From NCBI RefSeq assembly GCF_003201655.1, contig NZ_QJJU01000007.1:62001-126000 (forward strand): 64,000 nucleotides of DNA. Reading direction: 5' to 3'. The translations under genes and the position numbers were made by a program. Source of the DNA: Mycolicibacterium moriokaense (GTDB taxonomy: Bacteria; Actinomycetota; Actinomycetes; Mycobacteriales; Mycobacteriaceae). This document shows, in pieces, positions 16,691 through 25,058 of this stretch. Below the pieces are notes generated by a model. The model saw only the letters and a program-made list of their open reading frames with translations, made no database searches and had not been told where the DNA came from. The stretch's first letter is position 1, and each line of letters starts with the position of its first letter.

Positions 16691-17656
16691 TTAACTTGCG
16701 GGCACCACGATAGGCGCAGGGACCCCAGTCGAACGCCGCCACAGCCTGCTCAGGCTGCCGACCCTCGCGAGCAACGAACTGCCGTCGGCCGACCGCGACT
16801 CGAGCGCATCTTCTGGTTGTGCGCCATCGATGAACTCGCCCAACGCATTACACAGCGCGGGCAGCAACTGCTTGGCCGCCAGCGCATACCCCGCCGCCGA
16901 CGGGTGGAACATATCGTGGCTGAACAGCTGCTCCGGTGCCTTGCGGAACTCCGGCGCCAACAGGTCGGAGAACGGAACCGGCGCCCCGCCCGCCGACCGG
17001 ACGGCCGACGCCTGGGCGCGGGCCAGGCGCAGCCCACGACTGCGCGCCACCCAGCGCAGTGGTTGCGGAATGGCCGTGAGGACCCCGAAATCCGGGCAGG
17101 TGCCCACCACGACGGCGGCACCACTGGCCCGCAGGCGGCGCACCGCCCGGCCCACCCGGCGTGCCGACGGGCCGATGCCGTTCGGCTTGGTGATGTCGTT
17201 GGCGCCGATCATGATCACCGCCGCGTCCGGTGGGGGCCCTGCCACGAACATCGCGTCGATCTGGCCGGACAGGCCCTTGGACGTCGCGCCGACGATGGCC
17301 TTCGTGTTCAGTCGGACGCGCTTACCGGATGCCTCGGCGAGCCCCCGCGCGATCAGCACGCCCGGCAATTCATCGCTGCCCAGGCAGCCGTAGCCGGCCG
17401 CGGTGGAGTCGCCGAAGATCATCAGGTGCAGGTCGAATGGCACGCCACGGTGCCAGCGCTCGACCGGACCACCGCCCGCCGAGTACACGCCGTCGGCGCG
17501 TGGCGGGACGTCCCATGACTTGGGGATGACGCGTCGGGCCTTGTCAGCCTGCCCGCTCAGCAGGTTGCGGGCCCCGACATAAGCCGAGCCCGTCGACGCT
17601 AGTCCGGCCGCCGCTGCAAGGGCGATGGTCGATCGACGCCCTACCCGAATGCCCAC
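16691..17656 (-). CDS. SGNH/GDSL esterase, exported or membrane-anchored (Rv1075c-like)
   Basis: A 321-residue SGNH hydrolase. Residues 10-30 (IALAAAAGLASTGSAYVGARN) form an N-terminal hydrophobic segment or signal. Block I is MIFGDSTAAGYG (Ser near 82), block III is MIGANDITKPN, and block V DMFHPSAAGYALAA has the Asp and His of the triad. Its M. tuberculosis counterpart Rv1075c is known as a GDSL esterase acting on short acyl esters. The start is GTG 17656, with TAAACT exactly 6 nt before it, so the mRNA is probably leaderless. Confidence 0.87.
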   Translation of the reverse strand: MGIRVGRRSTIALAAAAGLASTGSAYVGARNLLSGQADKARRVIPKSWDVPPRADGVYSAGGGPVERWHRGVPFDLHLMIFGDSTAAGYGCLGSDELPGVLIARGLAEASGKRVRLNTKAIVGATSKGLSGQIDAMFVAGPPPDAAVIMIGANDITKPNGIGPSARRVGRAVRRLRASGAAVVVGTCPDFGVLTAIPQPLRWVARSRGLRLARAQASAVRSAGGAPVPFSDLLAPEFRKAPEQLFSHDMFHPSAAGYALAAKQLLPALCNALGEFIDGAQPEDALESRSADGSSLLARVGSLSRLWRRSTGVPAPIVVPAS

Positions 17657-17662
17657 GGGACA

Positions 17663-17668
17663 AGTTTA
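17663..17668 (-). promoter_or_regulatory. -10 box of leaderless promoter, GDSL esterase
   Basis: TAAACT on the minus strand with 6 nt (TGTCCC) to the GTG at 17656. Confidence 0.5.
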
Positions 17669-17699
17669 GGTGGAATTTCCGACGCTCCCCGCGTGGCAA

Positions 17700-17715
17700 G
17701 ACCCCATCAGGGGTC
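17700..17715. promoter_or_regulatory. inverted repeat in the GDSL-lipU divergent promoter region
   Basis: GACCCC-ATCA-GGGGTC, perfect 6-bp arms, lies in the 196-nt gap between two divergent esterase genes. The rest of the gap (17720-17800) is AT-rich for this genome and holds TTGAAT (17760-17765) and TAATCT (17785-17790) spaced 19 nt, a possible lipU promoter. Operator function is a guess. Confidence 0.3.
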
Positions 17716-17852
17716 ACGGTGCGGTATCAAGTCCGGTATCGATTTTGATTCTTTGATTGTTGAATCGGTTGTAGGGTGTCAAGCTAATCTGGTTGGGTTA
17801 GCCCAGTAAACCTGGAGCACCCCGGCACTACGAAGGCGTAGGAGTGGTGGCG

Positions 17853-18905
17853 ATGACGGCACCGAGCAAGGTATCCAGAGCGTCGCATGCCGGCGTCAGT
17901 CCCGCTAGATCGCGTGGCACGCGCAGATTTCCAGTCAGTGACGGCGCCCCTGTAGAGGTTGTCGAGGACGGTCCTAGCCTCGCGGGCCGGCTCACTGCAC
18001 TGGCGGCTCTGCTAACTATTCGACCGACTCTAGCTATCGGAAGTCATGTGCCACGCCTGCCGTGGCCATTCGGATTGGTCGACTTCGTCGCCCGCGTCAT
18101 GCGGCCTGCCCCCGGTACTGTGCGGGCCACCATTTCCTTGCCGAACTGCACCGCGCAGCTTGTTCGCGCCGGCGGCGTGCTCCCCGCCGACGGCAACCAC
18201 AGCGTCATCCTCTATATGCACGGCGGGGCGTTCCTGACCTGCGGCGCCCACACACACGGCCGGCTGGTGACCGCACTGTCTCGCTACTCCGACAGTCCGG
18301 TGCTCGTCGTTAACTACCGGATGATCCCGAAGCACTCCGTGGGTTCGGCGCTTGACGACTGCTACGACGCCTACAAGTGGCTGCGTCTGAAGGGCTACGA
18401 CCCCGACCAGATCGTGCTGGCCGGCGACTCCGCAGGCGGCTATTTGGCGCTGGCTCTTGCCGAGAAGCTGCAACTCGAGGGTGAATTACCGGCCGCGATG
18501 GTGGCGATGTCGCCGCTGTTCGAGATCGACAACGAAACCAGGTCGAACCACCCGAACATCCGCACGGACGCGATGTTCCCGCCGAAGGCGTTCGACGCGC
18601 TGACCGAACTGATCGAGGCCGCCGCCGAACGACACATTGTGGACGGAAAGCCCGAGGAGGTCTACGAGCCGCTCGACCACATCGAGCCCGGCCTCCCGCG
18701 CACGCTGATCCATGTGTCGGGTTCCGAGGTGCTCGTCAGCGACGCACGCAAGGCCGCTCACATGCTGGCCGCGGCCGGGGTGCCCGTCGAGCTGCGGGTC
18801 TGGCCCGGTCAGATGCACGTGTTCCAGCTGGCGACACCTGCGGTGTCCGAGGCGACCCGGTCGCTTAGGCAGATCGGTGACTACATCCGAGAGGCCACCT
18901 GGTAG
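17853..18905 (+). CDS. lipU: alpha/beta-hydrolase esterase LipU
   Basis: A 350-residue hormone-sensitive-lipase-family esterase. HGGAF (in ILYMHGGAFLTCGAH) forms the oxyanion hole, GDSAGGYLAL contains the nucleophile Ser near 197, the Asp is expected in SGSEVLVSDA, and the His in GQMHVFQ. Family members hydrolyse short-chain esters; position matches Rv1076 (lipU). The N-terminal 45 residues are Arg/Ser-rich and poorly conserved. The ATG at 17853 has GGAG 8 nt upstream; a GTG at 17844 is too close to that site. Convincing membrane or export signals are absent. Confidence 0.88.
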   Translation: MTAPSKVSRASHAGVSPARSRGTRRFPVSDGAPVEVVEDGPSLAGRLTALAALLTIRPTLAIGSHVPRLPWPFGLVDFVARVMRPAPGTVRATISLPNCTAQLVRAGGVLPADGNHSVILYMHGGAFLTCGAHTHGRLVTALSRYSDSPVLVVNYRMIPKHSVGSALDDCYDAYKWLRLKGYDPDQIVLAGDSAGGYLALALAEKLQLEGELPAAMVAMSPLFEIDNETRSNHPNIRTDAMFPPKAFDALTELIEAAAERHIVDGKPEEVYEPLDHIEPGLPRTLIHVSGSEVLVSDARKAAHMLAAAGVPVELRVWPGQMHVFQLATPAVSEATRSLRQIGDYIREATW

Positions 18906-18934
18906 TCGTTTATCGGGCCTGACACGATGGACAC

Positions 18935-20329
18935 ATGCGCATCGCCCGGCACGTCAGTGAGCTCATCGGCAATACCCCTCTGGTACAGCTGAACTCCGTT
19001 GTCCCCGCCGGTGCAGGCATGGTGGCGGCCAAGATCGAATACCTCAACCCCGGCGGCAGCGCCAAGGACCGCATCGCGGTCAAGATGATCGACGCCGCCG
19101 AAGCCAGCGGTGAGCTCAAGGCCGGCGGCACGATAGTCGAGCCGACGTCCGGCAACACCGGCGTCGGGCTCGCGCTGGTGGCGCAGCAGCGCGGTTACAA
19201 ATGCATCTTCGTCTGCCCGGACAAGGTCAGCGAGGACAAGCAGAATGTGTTGCGCGCGTACGGCGCCGACGTCGTGGTATGCCCGACGGCCGTGCCGCCC
19301 GACCATCCCGACAGCTACTACAGCGTCTCCAATCGACTTGTCGAGGAGATCGACGGCGCCTGGAAGCCCGACCAGTACTCCAACCCGATGGGGCCCGAGA
19401 GCCACTACGAGACCACCGGACCGGAGATCTGGGCAGACACCGACGGCAAGGTCACGCACTTCGTGGCAGGCGTCGGTACCGGGGGCACCATCACCGGCGC
19501 CGGTCGTTACCTGAAGGAGGTGTCCGGCGGGAAGGTGCGTGTGATCGGGGCCGACCCGGAGGGATCGGTGTACTCCGGCGGCACCGGGCGGCCGTACCTG
19601 GTCGAAGGTGTCGGCGAGGACTTCTGGCCGTCGGCCTACGACCCTTCGGTGCCCGACGAGATCGTCGCGGTGTCCGACGCCGACTCGTTCGACATGACGC
19701 GGCGGTTGGCGCGCGAGGAAGCGCTGCTGGTCGGCGGGTCATGCGGCATGGCGGTCGTCGCCGCGATCAACGTCGCCGAGCAGGCCGGGCCGGACGCGTT
19801 GGTCGTCGTTCTGTTGCCCGACGGCGGACGTGGTTATCTCTCAAAGGTTTTCAACGACGCGTGGATGTCGTCCTACGGATTCCTGCGCAGTCGCCTCGAC
19901 GGATCGGTCGAAGAGTCGACCGTCGGCGACGTGCTCCGCGGCAAGTCCGGGGCACTGCCCGACCTGGTCCACACGCATCCGTCTGAGACGGTGCGCGACG
20001 CGATCGGCATCTTGCGTGAGTACGGCGTTTCGCAGATGCCGGTCGTTGGGGCCGAGCCGCCGGTGATGGCAGGCGAAGTGGCGGGCAGCGTCGCCGAGCG
20101 CGAACTGCTCTCTGCGGTGTTCGAGGGCCGGGCCAAGCTGGCCGACGCGGTCTCTCAGCACATGAGCCCGCCGCTGCCGCTGATCGGGGCAGGAGAACTG
20201 GTCAGCACCGCAGCCAAAACACTGCGTGAATGCGACGCGGTGATGGTGGTCGAGGAAGGTAAACCGGTGGGCGTGCTAACCCGCCACGATCTCCTCGGCT
20301 TCTTGTCCGATGGCATCATCCACCGCTAA
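18935..20329 (+). CDS. cbs: cystathionine beta-synthase
   Basis: A 464-residue PLP enzyme joining serine and homocysteine to cystathionine in reverse transsulfuration. The PLP lysine is in NPGGSAKDRIA (about residue 44), the phosphate loops are TSGNTGVGLAL and VGTGGTITGAGRYL. A C-terminal pair of CBS domains (about 330-460; GDVLRGKSGALPDLVHTHPSETV and MVVEEGKPVGVLTRHDLLGFL) is the regulatory module. A CACGAT box 6 nt before the ATG suggests a leaderless start. With metB nearby at 23213 it can move sulfur between methionine and cysteine pools, as Rv1077/Rv1079 do. Confidence 0.95.
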   Translation: MRIARHVSELIGNTPLVQLNSVVPAGAGMVAAKIEYLNPGGSAKDRIAVKMIDAAEASGELKAGGTIVEPTSGNTGVGLALVAQQRGYKCIFVCPDKVSEDKQNVLRAYGADVVVCPTAVPPDHPDSYYSVSNRLVEEIDGAWKPDQYSNPMGPESHYETTGPEIWADTDGKVTHFVAGVGTGGTITGAGRYLKEVSGGKVRVIGADPEGSVYSGGTGRPYLVEGVGEDFWPSAYDPSVPDEIVAVSDADSFDMTRRLAREEALLVGGSCGMAVVAAINVAEQAGPDALVVVLLPDGGRGYLSKVFNDAWMSSYGFLRSRLDGSVEESTVGDVLRGKSGALPDLVHTHPSETVRDAIGILREYGVSQMPVVGAEPPVMAGEVAGSVAERELLSAVFEGRAKLADAVSQHMSPPLPLIGAGELVSTAAKTLRECDAVMVVEEGKPVGVLTRHDLLGFLSDGIIHR

Positions 20330-20471
20330 ACGCCTGATAAGCGCGGCTTTCCGCGATTTTGGACATTCGACGCGATGATCAAATTCCGGCTAGAAAGCCC
20401 TGCCGTTGGGAACCGCTCAGGTTAGGGTTAGCACGCTCGTTGCCAGCTAATTTCATCACTGGAAGGCGTCC

Positions 20472-21158
20472 ATGACCGATCAACCGCCACCGCCCCCCGG
20501 TAACTACCCGCCTCCTCCGCCGCCACCCGGTGGGTACCCACCACCCCCTCCACCCCAGGGCGGTGGTTACCAGCCTCCGCCCCCTCCGCCTCCGCCGCCC
20601 GGTGGGGGATACCAGCCACCGCAGGCCGCTGCGGGCTACCCGCCTGCGCCTGCCGCTGGTGGCCCGGCGCTGCCCCAGGACGCCTACACGCCGTGGCAGA
20701 CCCGGGTGCTGGCGTGGCTGATCGACGCCATCCCGCTGTTGATTCTCGAGGGCATCGGATGGGGCCTGCTTCTCGGCACGCGCGAGACCGCATGCATCAC
20801 CGACACCTCCGAGTACAACATGGGCGAATTCTGCGCGACGGGCGCGTCGACGATCGGTCAGATCTCCATCGCGCTCACAGCGATCCTCGCTCTTGCCTAC
20901 TGGATCTGGAATCTCGGATATAGGCAGGGCACGACAGGGTCCAGCATCGGCAAAGGGATCATGAAGTTCAAGATCGTCAACGAAAACACCGGGCAGCCGG
21001 TTGGTTTCGGGATGTCTGTGGTCCGCGAGCTCATCTACTGGGTGGCCGCTGGGGTCTGCGGCATCATTTGGATTGTCGCCGTCCTCTTCCCGCTGTGGGA
21101 TCCCAAGCGACAGACGCTGGTCGACAAGATTCTCACGCACGTTGCGTTGCCGCTCTAG
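20472..21158 (+). CDS. pra: proline-rich RDD-family membrane protein (Pra-like), copy 1
   Basis: A 228-residue protein. Residues 1-75 are a Pro/Gly/Tyr-rich tail of GGYxPPPPP-type repeats. An RDD domain follows: AYTPWQTRVLAWLIDAIPLLILEGIGWGLL, three or four helices, the motif GYRQGTTGSSIGKGIMKFKIV, and LFPLWDPKRQTLVDKI. The layout equals M. tuberculosis Pra (Rv1078, proline-rich antigen). ATG preceded by GGAAGG. A second, similar gene starts 21 nt after the stop. Cys in TACITDT and GEFCATGAS may face outside. Molecular function unknown. Confidence 0.88.
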   Translation: MTDQPPPPPGNYPPPPPPPGGYPPPPPPQGGGYQPPPPPPPPPGGGYQPPQAAAGYPPAPAAGGPALPQDAYTPWQTRVLAWLIDAIPLLILEGIGWGLLLGTRETACITDTSEYNMGEFCATGASTIGQISIALTAILALAYWIWNLGYRQGTTGSSIGKGIMKFKIVNENTGQPVGFGMSVVRELIYWVAAGVCGIIWIVAVLFPLWDPKRQTLVDKILTHVALPL

Positions 21159-21179
21159 AACGACATCCGGAAGGTAATA

Positions 21180-21932
21180 ATGACCGATCAGCCACCGCCT
21201 GGCGGGTACCCACCCCCGCCTCCTGGCGGGTATCAGCCGCCCCCACCGCCCGGCGGGTATCAGCCACCGCCGCCTCCTCAGGGTTATCCGCCGCCACCGC
21301 CGCCGGGCGGGTACCCGCCGCCCCCACAGCAAGGCGGTTACCCGCCGCCGCCCCCACCCGGGGCGCCCGGCTATCCGCCACCGCCGCCGCCACCGGGACC
21401 CGTGCTGCCGCAAGAGGCGTACACACCGTGGCTCACGCGTGTGCTGGCGTGGCTCATCGACAACGTTCCGGTGTTCGTCGTTCTCGGCATCGCGTACGGC
21501 GTCGCGTTCGGCACCGCCGACAACGAGTGCCTCAGCACAGGTGCGTACAGCTACGGGGTCTACTGCACGTCGAGCTTCGGGGCGATCGGTGTGATCCTGC
21601 TCATTCTGGGTTACATCGCGGCGCTGGCCTACGGGGTGTGGAACTGGGGTTACCGTCAGGGCACCACAGGGTCGAGCATCGGTAAGTCGATCATGAAGTT
21701 CAAGGTTGTCAGCGAAAAGACCTGGCAGCCAATCGGCTTCGGTTTGTCGATCGTCCGCCAGCTTGCCCACATCGTCGACGGGGCGATCTGCTACATCGGC
21801 TACCTGTTCCCGCTGTGGGACGCCAAACGGCAGACTCTCGCCGACAAGATCATGACGACGGTCTGTGTGCCGCTCGAAGGGCAGGGGCTCAACCCACAGC
21901 CGCTGCCGCCGCAACCGCCACCACTGCAGTAA
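21180..21932 (+). CDS. proline-rich RDD-family membrane protein (Pra-like), copy 2
   Basis: A 250-residue tandem paralogue of the gene before it. A longer Pro-rich tail (residues 1-78) precedes the same RDD core: EAYTPWLTRVLAWLIDNVPVFVVLGI, GYRQGTTGSSIGKSIMKFKVV, LFPLWDAKRQTLADKI. It adds a second Pro-rich tail at the C-terminus (QPLPPQPPPLQ). GGAAGGT precedes the ATG. Extracellular cysteines recur (NECLSTGAYSYGVYC). M. tuberculosis has one pra at this place, so the pair is a local duplication or a retained ancestral pair. A strong terminator follows. Confidence 0.87.
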   Translation: MTDQPPPGGYPPPPPGGYQPPPPPGGYQPPPPPQGYPPPPPPGGYPPPPQQGGYPPPPPPGAPGYPPPPPPPGPVLPQEAYTPWLTRVLAWLIDNVPVFVVLGIAYGVAFGTADNECLSTGAYSYGVYCTSSFGAIGVILLILGYIAALAYGVWNWGYRQGTTGSSIGKSIMKFKVVSEKTWQPIGFGLSIVRQLAHIVDGAICYIGYLFPLWDAKRQTLADKIMTTVCVPLEGQGLNPQPLPPQPPPLQ

Positions 21933-21945
21933 CTCAGTTCATCAG

Positions 21946-21975
21946 AGAGGCGCTGACTCAGGTCAGCGCCTCTTT
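21946..21975. terminator. intrinsic terminator between pra pair and acyl-CoA dehydrogenase
   Basis: A perfect 12-bp stem (AGAGGCGCTGAC / GTCAGCGCCTCT) with TCAG loop and a TTT tail on the plus strand, 14 nt after the stop of pra copy 2 and 15 nt before the stop of the convergent gene. Confidence 0.85.
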
Positions 21976-21989
21976 GATGTGCGCACTGA

Positions 21990-23156
21990 TCATCTGAAGG
22001 CGCTTACGCCGGTCAGTGCCTCGCCGATGACCAACTGGTGCACCTCGGATGTGCCCTCGTAGGTCAGCACGGATTCGAGGTTGTTGGCGTGCCGGATCAC
22101 CGGATACTCCAGCGTGATTCCGTTGGCGCCCAACAGGGTCCGGCACTGGCGGGCAATCTTGATAGCCTCGCGCACGTTGTTCAGCTTGCCGACGCTGATC
22201 TGTTCTGGGCGGATACGACCGTCGTCCTTGAGCCGCCCGAGGTGCAACGCAAGCAACTGTGCCTTGCCGAGTTCGACGGCCATGTCGGCCAGCTTGGCTT
22301 GCGTCAGTTGGTATCCCGCCAACGGCTTGTCGAACACTTCTCTGGAGCCGACGTAGTCCAGCGTGGTCTGAAGGCAGTCGCGCGCCGCGCCGACGCTGCC
22401 GAACACGATGCCGAACCTGGCCTCCGACAGGCAGGCCAGCGGTCCTGAAAGGCCGTTCGCGTCGGGTAGCTGGGCGTCGGCGGGCAGCCGGACGTCGTCG
22501 AGATGCAACTCGGAGGTGACGGACGCGCGCAGCGACAGCTTGTGGCTCATGTCCCGCGCCGAGAAGCCGGGAGTGCCTGCAGGCACGACGAAGCCGATGA
22601 TGCCCTCTTTGGAGCGAGCCCACACGATCGCGGCATCAGCGATCGATCCGTTGGTGATCCACATCTTCGAGCCGTTGAGGATCCAGTCCGATCCGTCGCG
22701 GCGGGCAGTGGTGCGCATTCCGCTGGGGTTCGAGCCGAAGTCCGGCTCGGTCAGCCCGAAACAGCCGATGGCGTCGCCGCTGGCCATGGCGGGCAGCCAC
22801 TGGTTGCGCTGCTCCTCACTGCCCCAGCGGTAGATGGCGAACATCGCCAGCGAGCCCTGCACCGACACCAGGCTGCGCAGGCCGGAATCGATGGCCTCTA
22901 GCTCCTGGCACACCAGCCCGTAGGCCGTCGCGGTGGAGCCTCCGCAGCCGTAGCCCTTCAGGTGCATGCCGAGCACGCCGAGCTTGCCCAGATCGGCGGC
23001 CAACTCGCGGACCGGCACCTCGCCTGCCTCAAACCAGTCGGCGATGTGCGGGCGCAGCCGCTGCTCGCCGAACCGGCGCACCGTCTGCCGCAACTCGATG
23101 TCTTCGGGCGTCAGGAGCGAGTCGAGGTCGAGCAGGTCTTCGATCCGGGTCACCAT
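21990..23156 (-). CDS. gcdH: acyl-CoA dehydrogenase, glutaryl-CoA dehydrogenase-like
   Basis: A 388-residue flavin acyl-CoA dehydrogenase. GCFGLTEPDFGSNPSGMRT and ITNGSIADAAIVWAR follow the glutaryl-CoA dehydrogenase pattern, as do IDSGLRSLVSVQGSL (with the arginine that binds the second carboxylate) and the catalytic Glu in TYEGTSEVHQLVIGEALTG. Resemblance to animal GCDH is strong along the whole length. It would oxidise and decarboxylate glutaryl-CoA to crotonyl-CoA in lysine/tryptophan breakdown. M. tuberculosis has no gene between pra and metB, so this is an insertion relative to H37Rv. The symbol rests on similarity, not on a tested activity. Confidence 0.82.
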   Translation of the reverse strand: MVTRIEDLLDLDSLLTPEDIELRQTVRRFGEQRLRPHIADWFEAGEVPVRELAADLGKLGVLGMHLKGYGCGGSTATAYGLVCQELEAIDSGLRSLVSVQGSLAMFAIYRWGSEEQRNQWLPAMASGDAIGCFGLTEPDFGSNPSGMRTTARRDGSDWILNGSKMWITNGSIADAAIVWARSKEGIIGFVVPAGTPGFSARDMSHKLSLRASVTSELHLDDVRLPADAQLPDANGLSGPLACLSEARFGIVFGSVGAARDCLQTTLDYVGSREVFDKPLAGYQLTQAKLADMAVELGKAQLLALHLGRLKDDGRIRPEQISVGKLNNVREAIKIARQCRTLLGANGITLEYPVIRHANNLESVLTYEGTSEVHQLVIGEALTGVSAFR

Positions 23157-23212
23157 GGTCCATTCCTACACCTCGGTGAGCGGCCGTCTGGACCTCGATA
23201 CGCTGATCGGTG

Positions 23213-24367
23213 ATGACTGAAGAACACAGGTTTCGAGGCTTGGCCACCAAGGCCATCCACGCTGGGTTTCGGCCCGACCCAGGCACAGGTGCCGTCAACG
23301 CGCCGATCTACGCGAGTTCGACGTTTGCACAGGACGGCGTCGGCGGGCTGCGGGGCGGATTTGAATACGCCCGGACCGGCAACCCGACGCGCGCGGCGCT
23401 GGAGGCGTCGTTGGCAGCAGTGGAGGAGGCGGCCTTCGGGCGTGCGTTTTCCTCCGGCATGGCAGCCACCGACTGCGCGCTGCGCGCGTTGCTGCGGCCT
23501 GGCGATCACGTCGTCATCCCTGACGACGCCTACGGCGGCACCTTCCGGCTGATCGACAAGGTGTTCACCGATTGGGGCATCACCTACACCGCGGTGGCAC
23601 TGTCCGATCTCGACGCGGTCCGTGCGGCGATCACCTCGAACACCCGGCTGATCTGGGTGGAGACGCCAACCAACCCGCTGCTCTCCATCGCCGACATCAG
23701 CGCGATCGCGCAACTGGCAGCCACGTCGAACATCAAAGTGTTGGTGGACAACACCTTTGCCTCACCTGCGCTGCAACAGCCGTTGCTCTTCGGCGCCGAC
23801 ATCGTGCTGCACTCGACGACCAAGTACATCGGCGGCCACTCCGACGTCGTCGGCGGCGCACTGCTGACCAACGACGAAGAACTCGACACCGCGTTCGCAT
23901 TCCTGCAGAACGGTGCTGGCGCGGTGCCCGGTCCGTTCGACGCGTACCTCACCATGCGGGGGCTGAAGACGCTGGTGCTGCGGATGCAGCGACACAGCGA
24001 AAACGCCGCGCTGGTTGCCGAATTCCTCGAGGAGCACCCCTCGGTCGAGAGCGTGCTGTATCCGGGGTTGCCGACACATCCCGGTCACGAGGTCGCCAAG
24101 CGGCAGATGAGCGGGTTCGGCGGTATGGTGTCGGTCCGGATGCGCGGCGGGCCCCTGGCTGCTCACGACTTCTGCTCTCGGACAGAGGTTTTCATCCTTG
24201 CTGAGTCGCTGGGCGGGGTGGAATCGCTGATCGAGTATCCGGGTGCGATGACGCATGCGTCGACCGCGGGCTCGCAGCTGGAGGTGCCCGACGACCTTGT
24301 GCGGCTGTCGGTCGGCATCGAAGATTCCGCCGACCTCCTCGCCGACGTGGAGCAGGCGCTACGCTAG
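23213..24367 (+). CDS. metB: cystathionine gamma-synthase
   Basis: A 384-residue fold-type I PLP enzyme of the Cys/Met metabolism family. Key motifs: SSTFAQDGVGG, YARTGNPTRAALE, SSGMAATDCALRAL, DDAYGGTFRLI, WVETPTNPLL and the PLP lysine in HSTTKYIGGHSDVVGG. It condenses an O-acylhomoserine with cysteine to cystathionine, opposite in flow to Cbs at 18935. The ATG at 23213 directly follows an in-frame GTG at 23210, and either could be used. Upstream space is only 56 nt, too short for a SAM riboswitch. The stop overlaps the convergent GPP34 gene by 9 nt. Confidence 0.93.
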   Translation: MTEEHRFRGLATKAIHAGFRPDPGTGAVNAPIYASSTFAQDGVGGLRGGFEYARTGNPTRAALEASLAAVEEAAFGRAFSSGMAATDCALRALLRPGDHVVIPDDAYGGTFRLIDKVFTDWGITYTAVALSDLDAVRAAITSNTRLIWVETPTNPLLSIADISAIAQLAATSNIKVLVDNTFASPALQQPLLFGADIVLHSTTKYIGGHSDVVGGALLTNDEELDTAFAFLQNGAGAVPGPFDAYLTMRGLKTLVLRMQRHSENAALVAEFLEEHPSVESVLYPGLPTHPGHEVAKRQMSGFGGMVSVRMRGGPLAAHDFCSRTEVFILAESLGGVESLIEYPGAMTHASTAGSQLEVPDDLVRLSVGIEDSADLLADVEQALR

Positions 24368-25021
24368 CGCGCCACGCACCGCCGATGCGGTGATCGCCAG
24401 GTTGACTTCTGGCAGCGCCGTCGGATACTCGTCCACCCAACTGCCGCTGGCGATTTCACCTGCCCTGGCGTGCACCCACCGCCAGCCGCGGTCGTTGAGG
24501 CTCAGCAGCGCACCGAGGCCGTCGACCGCGTGCAACAACGAGATGATCGCCGCTGTCGGCGGGGCGGGCGGCATGCGTTCGAACAACGCCGCCAGCAGCG
24601 CCGAGCGCGCCTGACTAACGCGGCCGCGGCTGGTCAGCGGCCACGCGTACGGGTGGCTGAATCGCTTGGAGTTCAACCGAACACGCCGGATCTGGCCGGT
24701 ATATTCCAGATAACTGGCGAGGTTCTCCTCGGTGCCCTTGGACAGCCGCTTGACCGCGGTGGCCGGACGCAGAGGGCGGTGCTGCAGCAGTTGGAACGCC
24801 GGCGCGACGACGGGATCCATCGGGCCGGGAGCCGCGAGCGCCACCAGCCGGCCAGGCTCGACCCGCTCACCTGCCATCGCGGGCCGAATTCGGCACGCGT
24901 GCGCAAGATCCAGCAGCACCGCGCCCGACAGCACCCGCCCGCGGCGGGCCCGGTCGAGACCGGGCTGAGCGGACGCGTTGTCCAGCAGCAGCAGAAACAA
25001 GTCCTCGGCGATCTGCGCCAT
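24359..25021 (-). CDS. GPP34 (GOLPH3/Vps74-like) family protein
   Basis: A 220-residue cytosolic protein of the GPP34 family. It opens MAQIAEDLFLLLLDNASAQPG and keeps RRGRVLSGAVLLDLAHACRI, LSKGTEENLASYLEYTGQIRR and PPAPPTAAIISLLHAVDGLGALL, the usual actinobacterial GPP34 blocks. Eukaryotic relatives bind phosphatidylinositol 4-phosphate; the bacterial role is unknown, though peripheral membrane binding is plausible. The start at 25021 is the first Met of the conserved domain; the frame upstream (to 25138) overlaps greA and is not conserved. No counterpart sits here in M. tuberculosis. Confidence 0.8.
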   Translation of the reverse strand: MAQIAEDLFLLLLDNASAQPGLDRARRGRVLSGAVLLDLAHACRIRPAMAGERVEPGRLVALAAPGPMDPVVAPAFQLLQHRPLRPATAVKRLSKGTEENLASYLEYTGQIRRVRLNSKRFSHPYAWPLTSRGRVSQARSALLAALFERMPPAPPTAAIISLLHAVDGLGALLSLNDRGWRWVHARAGEIASGSWVDEYPTALPEVNLAITASAVRGALA

Positions 25022-25058
25022 AGGCGGACTGTAAACCGCTCCGCCGCGGAGTCGCGAC

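Noticed and set aside
15929..17518. A 529-codon plus-strand open frame opposite fadA3 and the GDSL gene
   Set aside because: Antisense to two well-conserved genes and spans both; composition is that of GC-rich antisense frames.
20500..20660. Tandem DNA repeat in the pra genes
   Set aside because: The CCGCC-rich pattern follows from Pro-Gly-Tyr codons and lacks a fixed repeat unit.
20379..21914. A 511-codon minus-strand open frame opposite the two pra genes
   Set aside because: It arises from the Pro/Gly-rich codons of the pra genes read on the other strand; Arg/Gly-rich with no domain pattern.
23157..23212. Possible SAM riboswitch before metB
   Set aside because: Only 56 nt separate metB from the divergent start; no room for a known SAM aptamer.
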